Positions 1 to 9,014 of a stretch of DNA of 64,000 nucleotides are shown here, piece by piece. A model generated the notes under the pieces. It had not been told where the DNA came from and searched no databases. It saw only the letters and a program-made list of their open reading frames with translations. How positions within the stretch are numbered: the stretch's first letter is position 1; every line of letters starts with the position of its first letter. The stretch comes from Aliivibrio sifiae (GTDB taxonomy: Bacteria > Pseudomonadota > Gammaproteobacteria > Enterobacterales > Vibrionaceae). The stretch spans positions 1,268,781 to 1,332,780 of the forward strand of contig NZ_MSCP01000001.1 in assembly GCF_002954715.1 (NCBI RefSeq), given 5' to 3'. The position numbers and the translations under genes are program-made.

Positions 1-661
1 TTTCAAAAAAATATCCATTTGGATAAAATATTTTTATTGTATTAAAAATTTCTTCTACATTATCTTTATTACAAAAAAAACCCATCGAAGAGCTGGTATC
101 ATTGGTATTTGCTGTAATATCAATATAATTTTCTTTGTTTGTTTTAAATATCACTGACTCATCAAAATACAAACTTTCAAACAACATAGGTTTCAACCTA
201 AAGTTAACCAGTTTGAATGAAAGTAATGCACTGGCCCCTGCTCCAATGAACGCCATGGGACCAACAAAAACAACTGCAATCAAACATACAACGACCCCCA
301 CTCGACCTATCATTCGTATACACTTATATGCATACTCAGGTACCACATCTGTCTGCTTGGTTACTATTCCGTTTTTAGTGAACTTGTATATCCGCTTTAT
401 GTCTGCAGAACCAAAAAAAATAAAAAACAATGTCATAAAAATGGTAAGTAAGCTAAATGCCACCACACCACCTGTATCTAGCATATCTTGACTAAAGTCA
501 TATAACATCCAACTCATAACACTAAAAAAACCAATACCAGCAAAATACCCCAAATATTGATGCTCTATGGTTTCATACTCATAGAGTACTTCTTCATTGT
601 ATAAGGCCATTCTCATGACTTCTATTTTATCTGTATTATCTATATCTTTATGAGTTAGCAT
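1..661 (-). CDS. Second TsiV2-like T6SS immunity protein (partial, 3' end outside window)
   Basis: Reading the minus strand from an ATG at 661 gives an open frame of 220 codons that runs off the left edge. It begins MLTHKDIDNTDKIEVMRM and is a clear paralogue of the next gene upstream (689-1420). The first ~50 residues and roughly residues 85-170 are nearly identical between the copies. Two patches differ: about residues 57-78, in and around the second hydrophobic segment, and about 172-197 in the soluble C-terminal part. It has hydrophobic segments like its paralogue, so it is probably an inner-membrane protein protecting against the VasX-like effector or a variant of it. It starts 27 bp after the stop of the first copy, so the two are probably co-transcribed. 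There is no stop or frameshift in the visible part. The role is inferred from the paralogue and position. Confidence 0.75.
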   Translation of the reverse strand, partial: MLTHKDIDNTDKIEVMRMALYNEEVLYEYETIEHQYLGYFAGIGFFSVMSWMLYDFSQDMLDTGGVVAFSLLTIFMTLFFIFFGSADIKRIYKFTKNGIVTKQTDVVPEYAYKCIRMIGRVGVVVCLIAVVFVGPMAFIGAGASALLSFKLVNFRLKPMLFESLYFDESVIFKTNKENYIDITANTNDTSSSMGFFCNKDNVEEIFNTIKIFYPNGYFFE

Positions 662-688
662 TATTTAACGCATCCTTACAATTTCACA

Positions 689-1420
689 TCAATCTTGATC
701 CATTGGATGTAAGAACTCTTTAAATTTTTCATGTTCATAAATATCATCTTCTTCCTCTACCTCATAAAAATAACCATTTGGGTAGAATTCCCTTAAGGTA
801 TTAAAAATATCATCTACATTTTCTTTATTACAAAAAAGACCATTTAACGACAATAGAAATTTAGCATTGGGAACGACCGTTATATAATTTATCTTTGATG
901 ATTTTATTATTACTGATTCATCAAAATACAAACTTTCAAACATCATAGGTTTCAGCCTAAAGTTAACCAATTTAAATGAGAGTAACGCACTGGCCCCTGC
1001 TCCAACGAACGCCATAGGGCCAACAAAAACAACGGCAATCAAACATACAACGACACCCACTCGACCTATCATTCGTATGCATTGATAAGCGTACTCTGGT
1101 ACCACATCTGCTTTCTCAGTTACTATTCCGTTTTTAGTGAACTTGTAAATCCGCTTTATGTCTGCAGAAGCAAAAAAAATTAAAAATAGTGTCATTATGG
1201 TTCCACCGCCACCAAATATAATGGCTTCACCTGCGTCTATTCCATCATCACTAAAATCATATAAAAACCAAAGCATTACACTGAAAAAACCGGCGGCCGC
1301 AAAATACCCTAAATATTGATGCTCTATGGTTTCATACTCATAAAGCACTTCTTCGTTGTATAAATCCATTCTCATGGTTTCTATTTTGTCTGTATTATCT
1401 ATATCTTTATGAGTTAGCAT
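689..1420 (-). CDS. tsiV2: TsiV2-like T6SS immunity protein (membrane)
   Basis: This 243-residue protein lies directly after the VasX-like effector and overlaps its 3' end by 14 bp, the position held by tsiV2 after vasX in Vibrio cholerae. Hydrophobic segments appear at about residues 38-55, 66-84 and 118-150, followed by a soluble C-terminal half that ends acidic (EVEEEDDIYEHE). In the known system TsiV2 sits in the inner membrane and protects the producer and its kin from VasX pores. The ATG at 1420 is the first start in frame. Function is assigned from family-like architecture, length (V. cholerae TsiV2 is about 246 residues) and synteny. A diverged second copy follows downstream. Confidence 0.8.
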   Translation of the reverse strand: MLTHKDIDNTDKIETMRMDLYNEEVLYEYETIEHQYLGYFAAAGFFSVMLWFLYDFSDDGIDAGEAIIFGGGGTIMTLFLIFFASADIKRIYKFTKNGIVTEKADVVPEYAYQCIRMIGRVGVVVCLIAVVFVGPMAFVGAGASALLSFKLVNFRLKPMMFESLYFDESVIIKSSKINYITVVPNAKFLLSLNGLFCNKENVDDIFNTLREFYPNGYFYEVEEEDDIYEHEKFKEFLHPMDQD

Positions 1421-4400
1421 TATTTAACCTCACAATCTTCATACCTAAATTTGCATATTTTGAATAGTCATTAAATGAAGTAATCTTATTTATACTTAGA
1501 TTTATATCACCACTACCACCTTGAAATCCGGAATAAGAAATAACATGAGGTGTTCTATTGGCTAAAACATCTAAATAAATAGTTATATTCGAAATATCTT
1601 CTGAATGGTTTCGCTCAATTTTCATTTGATAACAATTATTATCATTATTTACTTTAGTAAAATTGACTTCTACTTCTGATTGGTTGACCTCGTTATTTCC
1701 AATGAAATTATAATGTTTTATTGCTTTTTTAGATGTGCTTTTAATTACTTTAATTCCAAACCATTTATCGGATAAGTAATCAGGTAAATCAATTGTTAAC
1801 GTCCATTGTTTGTCTGAATCAGAAATTGACTGATACGTCCTAACTATTCCAGTATCTATCTGGGCTACTGGTTTATTTAATATGTTTTGCAAGTTAACTA
1901 GCTCAATTTCTGGTGCCCACTTAGCCGTCTTTACTCCCCATATGGATTGCACTAACCACAACTCCATGTCGGTTCGTTTAAACATATTAATGAATGCCGT
2001 TGCTGCAATATAAGCAATACCAAATACACTTAACCAAATAACCATCCAAGGAGCAAAAATAGCACCAATGGTTCCATTCATAAAACATGAAATTAACTGA
2101 ACAGAAAAAACTACTACTTGCCCGCCTAATGCGAATAATTTAAGTTTCTCTGCGATTCTTTCTTCTTTGGACAAAAGAGGACTATCTAAGCGCTTATAGA
2201 CATAATAAATTTCAGACACACTGGCGATTAATCCAGTAACAGCTACTAATCGAGTTAGATTTACAAATTTAGTAATAAGCTTTTTATTTGCTTTAAGTGC
2301 TTGCTTCCTCTGTAGTTCTAATAAACGCTTATCTTTCATCACTTCAGCCCATGCTGCATCTCTTGATACCAAGGCGCACGCATTGACTGTCCAAGAAGCC
2401 GTATAAACAAGCTCTGCGGCGACTGATTTATATTCCTCTGTCGTCTTACTCTCTTGGTTTCTTTGAAGTAAATTTGAAAAAACGGTTATTGAGTTCCAAA
2501 TATTTAATGCTGCAACAACCCCATTCCAACTTGCTGATCCTTTCCACTTCCTTTCAGAAAAACTAACAAGATCTGCCTTTGTATTTTTATAAGCAGCCCA
2601 ACTGTCTGCAACGCCTTTGCTGATTGCTCCTTTTACGTTTAACCTTGAGCCGTTTTGTGAAACCTTAAGCATTTGAGGCATGTTCTCAGAAATAAATTCA
2701 GAGGCCTTTTGTACTAGCACTGCAGCAAATTGTTCTTTCCGAATAATTGCTGCCATTGTTTTACTGTTAGATAGTAAGAACTGATCATATTTTTTATTAA
2801 ATGCCGCCAGTTCTTTAGGGTAATTAGGGTTTACAGAAACAATAAAACTGCTATCTGCTAGATTTTCCATGATGAGAACTCTGAAGCGAGTCATAAAACT
2901 AAGTGCACTGAATTGATTAGTTCGAGGTTGGATTGCGTTGAGCATCTCCATCGAAGGTCGAAATTGCAGTATCGGATTGGCTTTATTACTTGCAATAAAT
3001 GCAGCAAACACGGCTTTAATATCGATATGAAGCAGCTTGTACCAATCTGAGTCTTGAATTCTTACGTCACCTGTTAATGTATCGAATTCTGATAATCGAG
3101 TATGCAGTGCGATCATGTCACTAGGACTGCTCATATTAAGTGCAGCTCCACCTTCAGAATAAGTTGTTAACTCATCCACCACTTCTTTTGAGTAAGCAAA
3201 TGGGGCTAATGCTAATAGATTGTTTGGGTTACTCAGATCTAACATTTCTTCTAGATAATGCTTAATCTCAGGAACATTAAAACCCGATTGAACAAGCTCG
3301 ACGGTTATTGGTGAAAATAGTTCAGATAAATAACGTTGACCAACCTCTGTTTGATTATCAATCCCGAAATACATAGGGTCGATACCCATCTGTTCAATGG
3401 CATCTGTTACCTCTTTATGCTGATAAACTAACTTACTGTTTAATATTTCTACTTCTGATAATTTGTCGTATTTTTCAAATAGGTATTCATTTAATTCATG
3501 CCATCGAATTTCATCAAAATTTCGATATTGCCTTTTCCACTGAGAAGTATGTTCCTTTTTAATTTCAAAATTAAATCGCTCTTTTATGGCTTGTTTTTTC
3601 GCCTCTAACGCTTTATACCATGAGGTATTTTCTACCCCTTCGCCGACATGATATTCATAAGATGCTGAAGATTGTTGGACATTTTGCTCTTGGTATAAAT
3701 ACTCATTTATCTCTATTTCTAGCTTTAACCGTTCAATTGGATCTGATTTAATATGTTCAGGAAGTTGATCATCACTAAATGTCACCCTTGCTAAAGATCG
3801 TGTTAATTCAGCCATTTGAGCTTTGTATTCATCTTCCTCTGTTCCTTGTAGTTCAACAATACGCACATATGTTTCTGACAACTTCAAAAACAGATCCGTT
3901 ATATCTGCCAACTGATCATCCAGTGCGATATACAGCGCGCTGTTCTTTTCTAATAAATCGCATTGATAATCGGTTTCTAATACGGGTTTCTTATAAGTAG
4001 CGAGATGAAACTCATCATCAGAGGGATCATCGTCTTTTAATGGTGAACACGTTTTTTCAAACAAGACATCGGAGGGCTTTGGCGTACCAACATCAGCAAT
4101 AGCATGGGCAAAATCACGCATGCCACCACCATGTTCTATCTCTAATGTGTTTGAATAGGTTTTTAAGTCAACAGTTCGCATCCATTCATTGCGACACTGG
4201 GTATTTGAACGCATGTGCTCACATAAGCGCCATGTCCAACGTTGGTGAGAAAATGATATGGTTAATGTGTCATTCTTAGAGTAAGACAAACAGCTTTTAG
4301 CCTCTCCTGCTTGACCTCTCTCTTCTGGTGCTTTATCGGCTTCATTTGAGCCCCAATCAATCTTAATGAATTGAGTACCTTTCACCTGATATTCATGAAA

Positions 4401-4667
4401 GGTTTTATCTCTATTGCTATAAACGTAAAGCCAGCCATCTCTTAATTGTCTTAATGTATATTTTGAATGAGCAACATCAAAAAAGCCGTGACCTTTATGG
4501 GTATCAAGTAATGGGTGTATCTGCTCTTTCTCTTCATCATCCATATCATCAATCGCATAACGAACCGGAATAATGTCAATAACGCCAAATTTTACAGGGC
4601 AAGATCCTACCGGGTTTTTCGCATCTTTTTTACTGCCACACATGGCGGCATTGTTTGCTTCGCTCAT
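1407..4667 (-). CDS. vasX: VasX-like pore-forming T6SS effector
   Basis: A 1086-residue protein, close to the 1085 residues of V. cholerae VasX. The N-terminal ~110 residues (CPVKFGVIDIIPVRYAIDD, then LRQLRDGWLYVY) match the VasX N-terminal region that couples the toxin to its VgrG/adaptor. The middle is a long, partly helical region. Hydrophobic segments cluster late, at about residues 800-830 and 855-920 (for example MVIWLSVFGIAYIAATAF), as expected for a colicin-like toxin that inserts in the target inner membrane and dissipates its potential. The start ATG overlaps the stop of the DUF4123 gene by 4 bp, and the 3' end overlaps the immunity gene by 14 bp, so all are translationally coupled. 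Delivery is by the T6SS, whose main structural genes are not in this window. Confidence 0.88.
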   Translation of the reverse strand: MSEANNAAMCGSKKDAKNPVGSCPVKFGVIDIIPVRYAIDDMDDEEKEQIHPLLDTHKGHGFFDVAHSKYTLRQLRDGWLYVYSNRDKTFHEYQVKGTQFIKIDWGSNEADKAPEERGQAGEAKSCLSYSKNDTLTISFSHQRWTWRLCEHMRSNTQCRNEWMRTVDLKTYSNTLEIEHGGGMRDFAHAIADVGTPKPSDVLFEKTCSPLKDDDPSDDEFHLATYKKPVLETDYQCDLLEKNSALYIALDDQLADITDLFLKLSETYVRIVELQGTEEDEYKAQMAELTRSLARVTFSDDQLPEHIKSDPIERLKLEIEINEYLYQEQNVQQSSASYEYHVGEGVENTSWYKALEAKKQAIKERFNFEIKKEHTSQWKRQYRNFDEIRWHELNEYLFEKYDKLSEVEILNSKLVYQHKEVTDAIEQMGIDPMYFGIDNQTEVGQRYLSELFSPITVELVQSGFNVPEIKHYLEEMLDLSNPNNLLALAPFAYSKEVVDELTTYSEGGAALNMSSPSDMIALHTRLSEFDTLTGDVRIQDSDWYKLLHIDIKAVFAAFIASNKANPILQFRPSMEMLNAIQPRTNQFSALSFMTRFRVLIMENLADSSFIVSVNPNYPKELAAFNKKYDQFLLSNSKTMAAIIRKEQFAAVLVQKASEFISENMPQMLKVSQNGSRLNVKGAISKGVADSWAAYKNTKADLVSFSERKWKGSASWNGVVAALNIWNSITVFSNLLQRNQESKTTEEYKSVAAELVYTASWTVNACALVSRDAAWAEVMKDKRLLELQRKQALKANKKLITKFVNLTRLVAVTGLIASVSEIYYVYKRLDSPLLSKEERIAEKLKLFALGGQVVVFSVQLISCFMNGTIGAIFAPWMVIWLSVFGIAYIAATAFINMFKRTDMELWLVQSIWGVKTAKWAPEIELVNLQNILNKPVAQIDTGIVRTYQSISDSDKQWTLTIDLPDYLSDKWFGIKVIKSTSKKAIKHYNFIGNNEVNQSEVEVNFTKVNNDNNCYQMKIERNHSEDISNITIYLDVLANRTPHVISYSGFQGGSGDINLSINKITSFNDYSKYANLGMKIVRLNNANS

Positions 4668-5518
4668 TCTTGTAAATCCTTTTGCATAGAGTGACGATAT
4701 TGATAGGCCAAATCCGCCGCTTGTTTAATTCTTTGTTCTGGAGTTTGCTGTGATGTTTGATAGATCAATTCTGTGATTTTGGGGTATTTATCGGTTGTGA
4801 TCGCTTCTTTTCCTAAATAGCCCATCACATTCATAAATAAACAGACTTCAGTCTCATTTTGAAACCCTCTGCTGTAAGCAGCATCGAACCAATACTGAAT
4901 CCATTTTTGTTTATCTGCCACGCCCTCTAAACAATGTGGGAAGAAATATTCCACATGATTGAGTACATAGGCATAGGCATTTTCAGTCGCTAACTCTCCT
5001 AACGCTTGCCATTGTTCGTCCGTTAAACGATAAGGTTTGACGCTTTTTACCTCAGTACAAGGCGATAAGTAATGCGCCCATCCCTTTTTATGTGGAAGCC
5101 AAACTTCATCAATGTGCTGCCAATACCAATCTGTTCTTGTTGAAAATAAAACATTGGCACACCCTGAATGCGCCGATTTCAATATGATGGATGAACCGTA
5201 AGGCGACAGAACCTTAATCACACTTCTTAAATGCTCTGCAAGGCTTTCTAGATCTAACGCCGAGCTGAATAAGAAACCGTCTAGCTGACCACGTTGACTT
5301 TCAAACCATTGCGCAATAACAGGCGTTGCTTTTACCAAATAAGGAGAGACAGATATCATGTCATTCCAAGGCTCATACAAATAAAGAGGTTCTTGCTCTA
5401 TGACAGTATCTAATTGATATAACTGTTTTAATACGTCAACACTCTGACTGGTATCTAGCATCAAATAGAAGGAGGTGAAGTCATCAATATTCAGAGAATC
5501 AAAGCACTGCGTTTCCAT
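4664..5518 (-). CDS. vasW: DUF4123 T6SS adaptor/chaperone (VasW-like)
   Basis: A 284-residue DUF4123 protein between vgrG and the effector gene. The N-terminal part carries the family pattern FYLMLDTSQ... PLYLYEPWNDMISVSPYLVKA. DUF4123 proteins act in the cytoplasm as adaptors that load a cognate effector onto the VgrG tip; V. cholerae VasW does this for VasX. The start codon shares one base with the vgrG stop and the stop overlaps the vasX start by 4 bp, which fits tight co-translation of spike, adaptor and cargo. The C-terminal part (about 160-280) is the more variable half, thought in this family to select cargo. Confidence 0.87.
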   Translation of the reverse strand: METQCFDSLNIDDFTSFYLMLDTSQSVDVLKQLYQLDTVIEQEPLYLYEPWNDMISVSPYLVKATPVIAQWFESQRGQLDGFLFSSALDLESLAEHLRSVIKVLSPYGSSIILKSAHSGCANVLFSTRTDWYWQHIDEVWLPHKKGWAHYLSPCTEVKSVKPYRLTDEQWQALGELATENAYAYVLNHVEYFFPHCLEGVADKQKWIQYWFDAAYSRGFQNETEVCLFMNVMGYLGKEAITTDKYPKITELIYQTSQQTPEQRIKQAADLAYQYRHSMQKDLQE

Positions 5519-7599
5519 TATTCTTGTTCCTGCTCTTGTTCACACTCCTCACAAACTGGATCTAATGTTTTTAATGCCTCGAGCTGACGAGTGGCGTGAA
5601 TTTTACTTCTTGTGTATTCAGAGGCCGTTGCGATTTCAGCCGCGCTGCCTGCCGTTTCACTCTGCTTCATGATAGGTTGAGTTGCTGTTATACCTGCATA
5701 TCCGCTACCGCTTCCAGCACTGCCGCCTTTGTTTAAATCAATGGCCGATCCAAGTAAATGAATACCACCAGAATCAAGCTTCATAGTACTGCTGCCTGTG
5801 GTGATGGTCAGTTCACTGCCGGCATCAAGGACGGCTTTATTACCCACCTTAATGTGTAACTCTGTGCCTATTTGTTCAAGCCGACTTCCTTGGATTTTTT
5901 GTTGAATAGAACCTGATACTTGCAGATGTGCGTCACCTTTAATTGAACTTAAATTATCTGATTGCACGGTCAGATGATTATCTTTGGTGACTTGATGAAA
6001 TTGGTCATGATGCACAACAGAATGAGCATCATTAAATATTTCGCTAGTAAGATTGTTTTGAATTTGACTATCCATGTCTTTCGCTGCATGAATATAGATC
6101 TGCTCTGACGCATTTTTATCCTCAAAGCGCAACTCATTAAAATTATCTGCACCAATAGAGCTTGATGTTTTAAATGTGCTGCGTGTTTTATGCTCTGGCA
6201 GTGTGTATGGTGGTTTATTATCCCCGTTATACAACGAGCCTGTAATGATGGGTTTATCGGGGTCTCCATGAATAAAACTAACGATCACTTCGTGGCCTAT
6301 TCTCGGTAATACAAATTGACCATATTGATTACCTGCCCACCCTTGTGAAGTACGAAGCCAACAACTTGTTTTCTCATCCGCTTGACCATTTCTGTCCCAA
6401 TGGAATTGTACTTTTACTCGCCCATATTCATCACAATAGATCTCTTCATTCTCAGGACCCGTTACCATTGCGGTATCAATATTACGTATATAAGGTTTTT
6501 CTATTTTACTTAGTTTGTATGGTACAAACCATGGCGTACAGTTAAAGCAAGCTTGATAACTTGATGCTCCATCAGCGAACTCTTCAAGTACTTGAGGTTG
6601 TAAACCTTGATGTGATACCGATGTTAATAACCAACTGATATTCCAATCTAAATTTGAATTATTTGTTATTGGTTGAAAGTAACCAGGTACAAGCTGCATA
6701 CTATCGCTAATGCCTTGTACTGTAGTTTGATCTGTACGCTTTTGTTTTAGAACTAGTTCTGCTTTCTTTATTGCATTTTGGTTATTTTCTTCCGCAGGAT
6801 AGCCATAATATGATAAACCTACCTCACTGGTATGGTTATCTTTACTCTCAATCTCTTTATTTGCTTTTACTGGTTGCGGAGGAAATTGAAAAGTATAATC
6901 TTGTAATGACACACGTCCAGTTTGAACTTTATCTTTTTTAAGTAATGAAAATATAGTATCGCCTTCTTGCACCATACCACTGTCAACAATGACTGGAAGT
7001 GAAGGCAGTTCTGTGTATGTTTCCTTTCCATCTGAAATAATTAATTTTGAGAGTATTTCATTGTGCTCAAAATAAGAAATAAAACCTTCTTCTGACATCA
7101 GACGTCTTATAAAGTGATCATCTGATTCTCCGTATTGCACACAGTATTCACGTGGTTGATGTTGATTAAACAATTCCAATTCAAAATAGTTATTTAATAT
7201 CCCTGCCCGGGCGTATATATCTTGAATTATCTCTGGCACCGACTTTTGTTGAAATATTTGATGATTTTTTCGTAAAGATAGGAGATCAAAAATAGGAACA
7301 AGTTGAATTTGATAGGTACTAAAACGAAATGACACACTTATTTGCTCAATCGATTTAATTACACCATGAACATAGCGTTTATTATTACTTACCTCAGGGC
7401 TGTTTTGATTGTGTAAAGTTAATCTTGCTGGCAATTGAAGACAATTAGGTAAATCTAATTCAGACTCTTCGCAAACAAACGTGATCGTGAATTGATAATT
7501 TTCACCTAATATTTCTTCTCCTATAAACTCATAGACCTGAAGAGGGATATCAATAGTGGTTATATCAAGTTCAAACAGTACTTGATTTGCATCTTGCAT
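5518..7599 (-). CDS. vgrG: T6SS spike protein VgrG
   Basis: A 693-residue VgrG, close to the size of V. cholerae VgrG-2. The N-terminal ~350 residues are the gp27-like hub. The gp5 OB-fold follows with VTGPENEEIYCDEYGRVKV, FHWDRNG and SQGWAGNQYGQFVLPRIGHEV (about 380-455), then a repetitive beta-helix needle to about 620. The C-terminus is short (ends CEECEQEQEQE) with no fused effector domain, so its cargo should be the downstream VasX-like toxin via the DUF4123 adaptor. It is the first gene of the cluster. AAGG lies about 10 bp before the ATG. No hcp gene precedes it, unlike the V. cholerae arrangement where hcp-2 lies upstream. Confidence 0.93.
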   Translation of the reverse strand: MQDANQVLFELDITTIDIPLQVYEFIGEEILGENYQFTITFVCEESELDLPNCLQLPARLTLHNQNSPEVSNNKRYVHGVIKSIEQISVSFRFSTYQIQLVPIFDLLSLRKNHQIFQQKSVPEIIQDIYARAGILNNYFELELFNQHQPREYCVQYGESDDHFIRRLMSEEGFISYFEHNEILSKLIISDGKETYTELPSLPVIVDSGMVQEGDTIFSLLKKDKVQTGRVSLQDYTFQFPPQPVKANKEIESKDNHTSEVGLSYYGYPAEENNQNAIKKAELVLKQKRTDQTTVQGISDSMQLVPGYFQPITNNSNLDWNISWLLTSVSHQGLQPQVLEEFADGASSYQACFNCTPWFVPYKLSKIEKPYIRNIDTAMVTGPENEEIYCDEYGRVKVQFHWDRNGQADEKTSCWLRTSQGWAGNQYGQFVLPRIGHEVIVSFIHGDPDKPIITGSLYNGDNKPPYTLPEHKTRSTFKTSSSIGADNFNELRFEDKNASEQIYIHAAKDMDSQIQNNLTSEIFNDAHSVVHHDQFHQVTKDNHLTVQSDNLSSIKGDAHLQVSGSIQQKIQGSRLEQIGTELHIKVGNKAVLDAGSELTITTGSSTMKLDSGGIHLLGSAIDLNKGGSAGSGSGYAGITATQPIMKQSETAGSAAEIATASEYTRSKIHATRQLEALKTLDPVCEECEQEQEQE

Positions 7600-7865
7600 A
7601 ATTGCATTGCCTTAATTTTAATTGATTGATTAATCAGTAATTTATATCATTATTGAACTATCATACCAGCAATAAATACGACCACTATTTTGTTTAAATA
7701 ATATGCGACCCACTGCACTCTCATGCTTGAAAAACCATCAAACTAAAAAGCATGCCAAAATAATTAGAATTAAATACTCTTTAAATTATATTCGGTTTAC
7801 TTCTCATACTATGCCAATACCATTAATTAGATAAATCTTTCAAAATAAATTTATTCTACCGTCAT
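7600..7865. other. AT-rich intergenic region upstream of vgrG
   Basis: About 265 bp, strongly AT-rich, between the vgrG start and the hutZ terminator. It must hold the promoter of the T6SS auxiliary operon, which reads leftward. I see no convincing sigma-70 hexamer pair, sigma-54 element, small gene or RNA. The only marked structure is a cluster of ATTGATTGATTAATCAGT-like AT palindromes near 7620-7640. Confidence 0.4.
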
Positions 7866-7897
7866 AAAAAAAGCCTAAGTACATCGACTTAGGCTCG
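7866..7897 (-). terminator. Rho-independent terminator after hutZ
   Basis: On the minus strand GAGCCTAAGT, a 6-nt loop, then ACTTAGGC followed by seven T. It lies about 30 bp after the hutZ stop and closes the hutWXZ operon. Confidence 0.85.
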
Positions 7898-7923
7898 TTC
7901 ATCACATTATTTCTTCTATAAGA

Positions 7924-8457
7924 TTAAGATGCTGGTTCGTACTTCTTATGGCCTTGCTCTAAATGAACAAAATCAACCAAATCATCACCACTAACTTGGA
8001 AAGCTTGGCCAAATCCTTTTACAAATAAACCTTGGATTGGTTTTAATCTAAACATTTTAAAATCTTCTAACGAACTCAAGCCATCAATAATATCGCCAAA
8101 GCGTTGTTTCATTTCATCAACCGCTAACTGCCAATTTGCTTCTTCTCTATCAATTCGAATAGCAGTTGCATCGAAGGTCAGTCTTTTACGCGCAAATAAT
8201 TGTTTAGACGTATCCTCATCTTCTACTAGCATTAATGACACATTTGGATTTTGCATTAAATTACGTGCATGACGTGCAATTTCAGAAATAAGCACATAAT
8301 ACCCATCATCCAGTAAAATAAACGGAGCATAACTTACGTTTGGTTTGCCTTCACCATCAACTGTTGCTAGCTGTAAAGTTTTACGTGTATCACGAAACTC
8401 TTGAATTTCAGGTCCAAGGCGGCTTTGTAATCTTTCTTGTTTAATTGTTGAGCTCAT
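7924..8457 (-). CDS. hutZ: Heme-degrading protein HutZ
   Basis: A 177-residue protein of the pyridoxamine-5'-phosphate-oxidase-like split-barrel fold. The N-terminus EFRDTRKTLQLATVDGEGKPNVSYAPF is typical of HutZ/HugZ. In V. cholerae HutZ binds heme in the cytoplasm and opens the ring to release iron. The C-terminal part has GLFVKGFGQAF and FVHLEQGHKKYEPAS; the late histidines (such as HLEQGH) are in the region that ligates heme in the family. It is last of the hutW-hutX-hutZ operon, 28 bp after hutX, and a strong terminator follows. Confidence 0.93.
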   Translation of the reverse strand: MSSTIKQERLQSRLGPEIQEFRDTRKTLQLATVDGEGKPNVSYAPFILLDDGYYVLISEIARHARNLMQNPNVSLMLVEDEDTSKQLFARKRLTFDATAIRIDREEANWQLAVDEMKQRFGDIIDGLSSLEDFKMFRLKPIQGLFVKGFGQAFQVSGDDLVDFVHLEQGHKKYEPAS

Positions 8458-8485
8458 TTTGCTTTCCTTAAATTTATTTCTAATT

Positions 8486-8977
8486 TTATTTATATTCTTG
8501 CTTTAACGCTATAAACGAACTTACTTGTTCTGGAATGAGTTGACGTTTTTTATCTCGTCCTAAATAAATCTTAAATACAGAGTGACCATCTTGATTAAAG
8601 AAACCAAAATAATGACTCTCAGAACCTCTAAACGGCTTACTGACAAGTGCTATATCCGTAATTAAATCTAATCTTAAGTGACCATGTAGCTCCCCATTTC
8701 GTCCCATTAAATTATAATAACCGTGAGCAAGTTTCCCTTTGGGGAATGGGGCTTTCACTTCGAAAATAGAACCAAAAGAATGAATAATTGTCGTAACATC
8801 ACCAAAACCGACTAACCCTTCCAAAATATCTTGAGCTTTGCTACCTTCAACCAATGTCACCATCTCTTCAGGTAACAATTTTACAACTTCACATTCTGAT
8901 AATTCTAACTGCTTAGCAATATCACTCGGTAATAACGAAGGGTCTTGTTCTAATAACTCAATAACTTTCTTATTCAT
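8486..8977 (-). CDS. hutX: Heme carrier protein HutX
   Basis: A 163-residue HutX/ChuX-type protein. The N-terminal helical part (ELLEQDPSLLPSDIAKQLELSECEVVKLL) resembles a small winged-helix segment, and the rest is the heme-binding fold (HGHLRLDLITDIALVSKPFRGSESHYFGFFN). In V. cholerae HutX binds cytosolic heme and hands it to HutZ. The gene sits between hutW and hutZ with short spacers (37 and 28 bp), consistent with one transcript and iron control. Confidence 0.92.
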   Translation of the reverse strand: MNKKVIELLEQDPSLLPSDIAKQLELSECEVVKLLPEEMVTLVEGSKAQDILEGLVGFGDVTTIIHSFGSIFEVKAPFPKGKLAHGYYNLMGRNGELHGHLRLDLITDIALVSKPFRGSESHYFGFFNQDGHSVFKIYLGRDKKRQLIPEQVSSFIALKQEYK

Positions 8978-9014
8978 GGGTATCTTTCTCTTGTATTTTA
9001 AATTTACATATAAT

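Noticed and set aside
135-491. Plus-strand ORF of 118 residues at the left edge
   Set aside because: It lies antisense to the second immunity gene, which has full similarity to its paralogue; it is a shadow frame.
5970-6269. Minus-strand ORF of 99 residues inside vgrG
   Set aside because: It overlaps the conserved vgrG frame and has no recognisable features.
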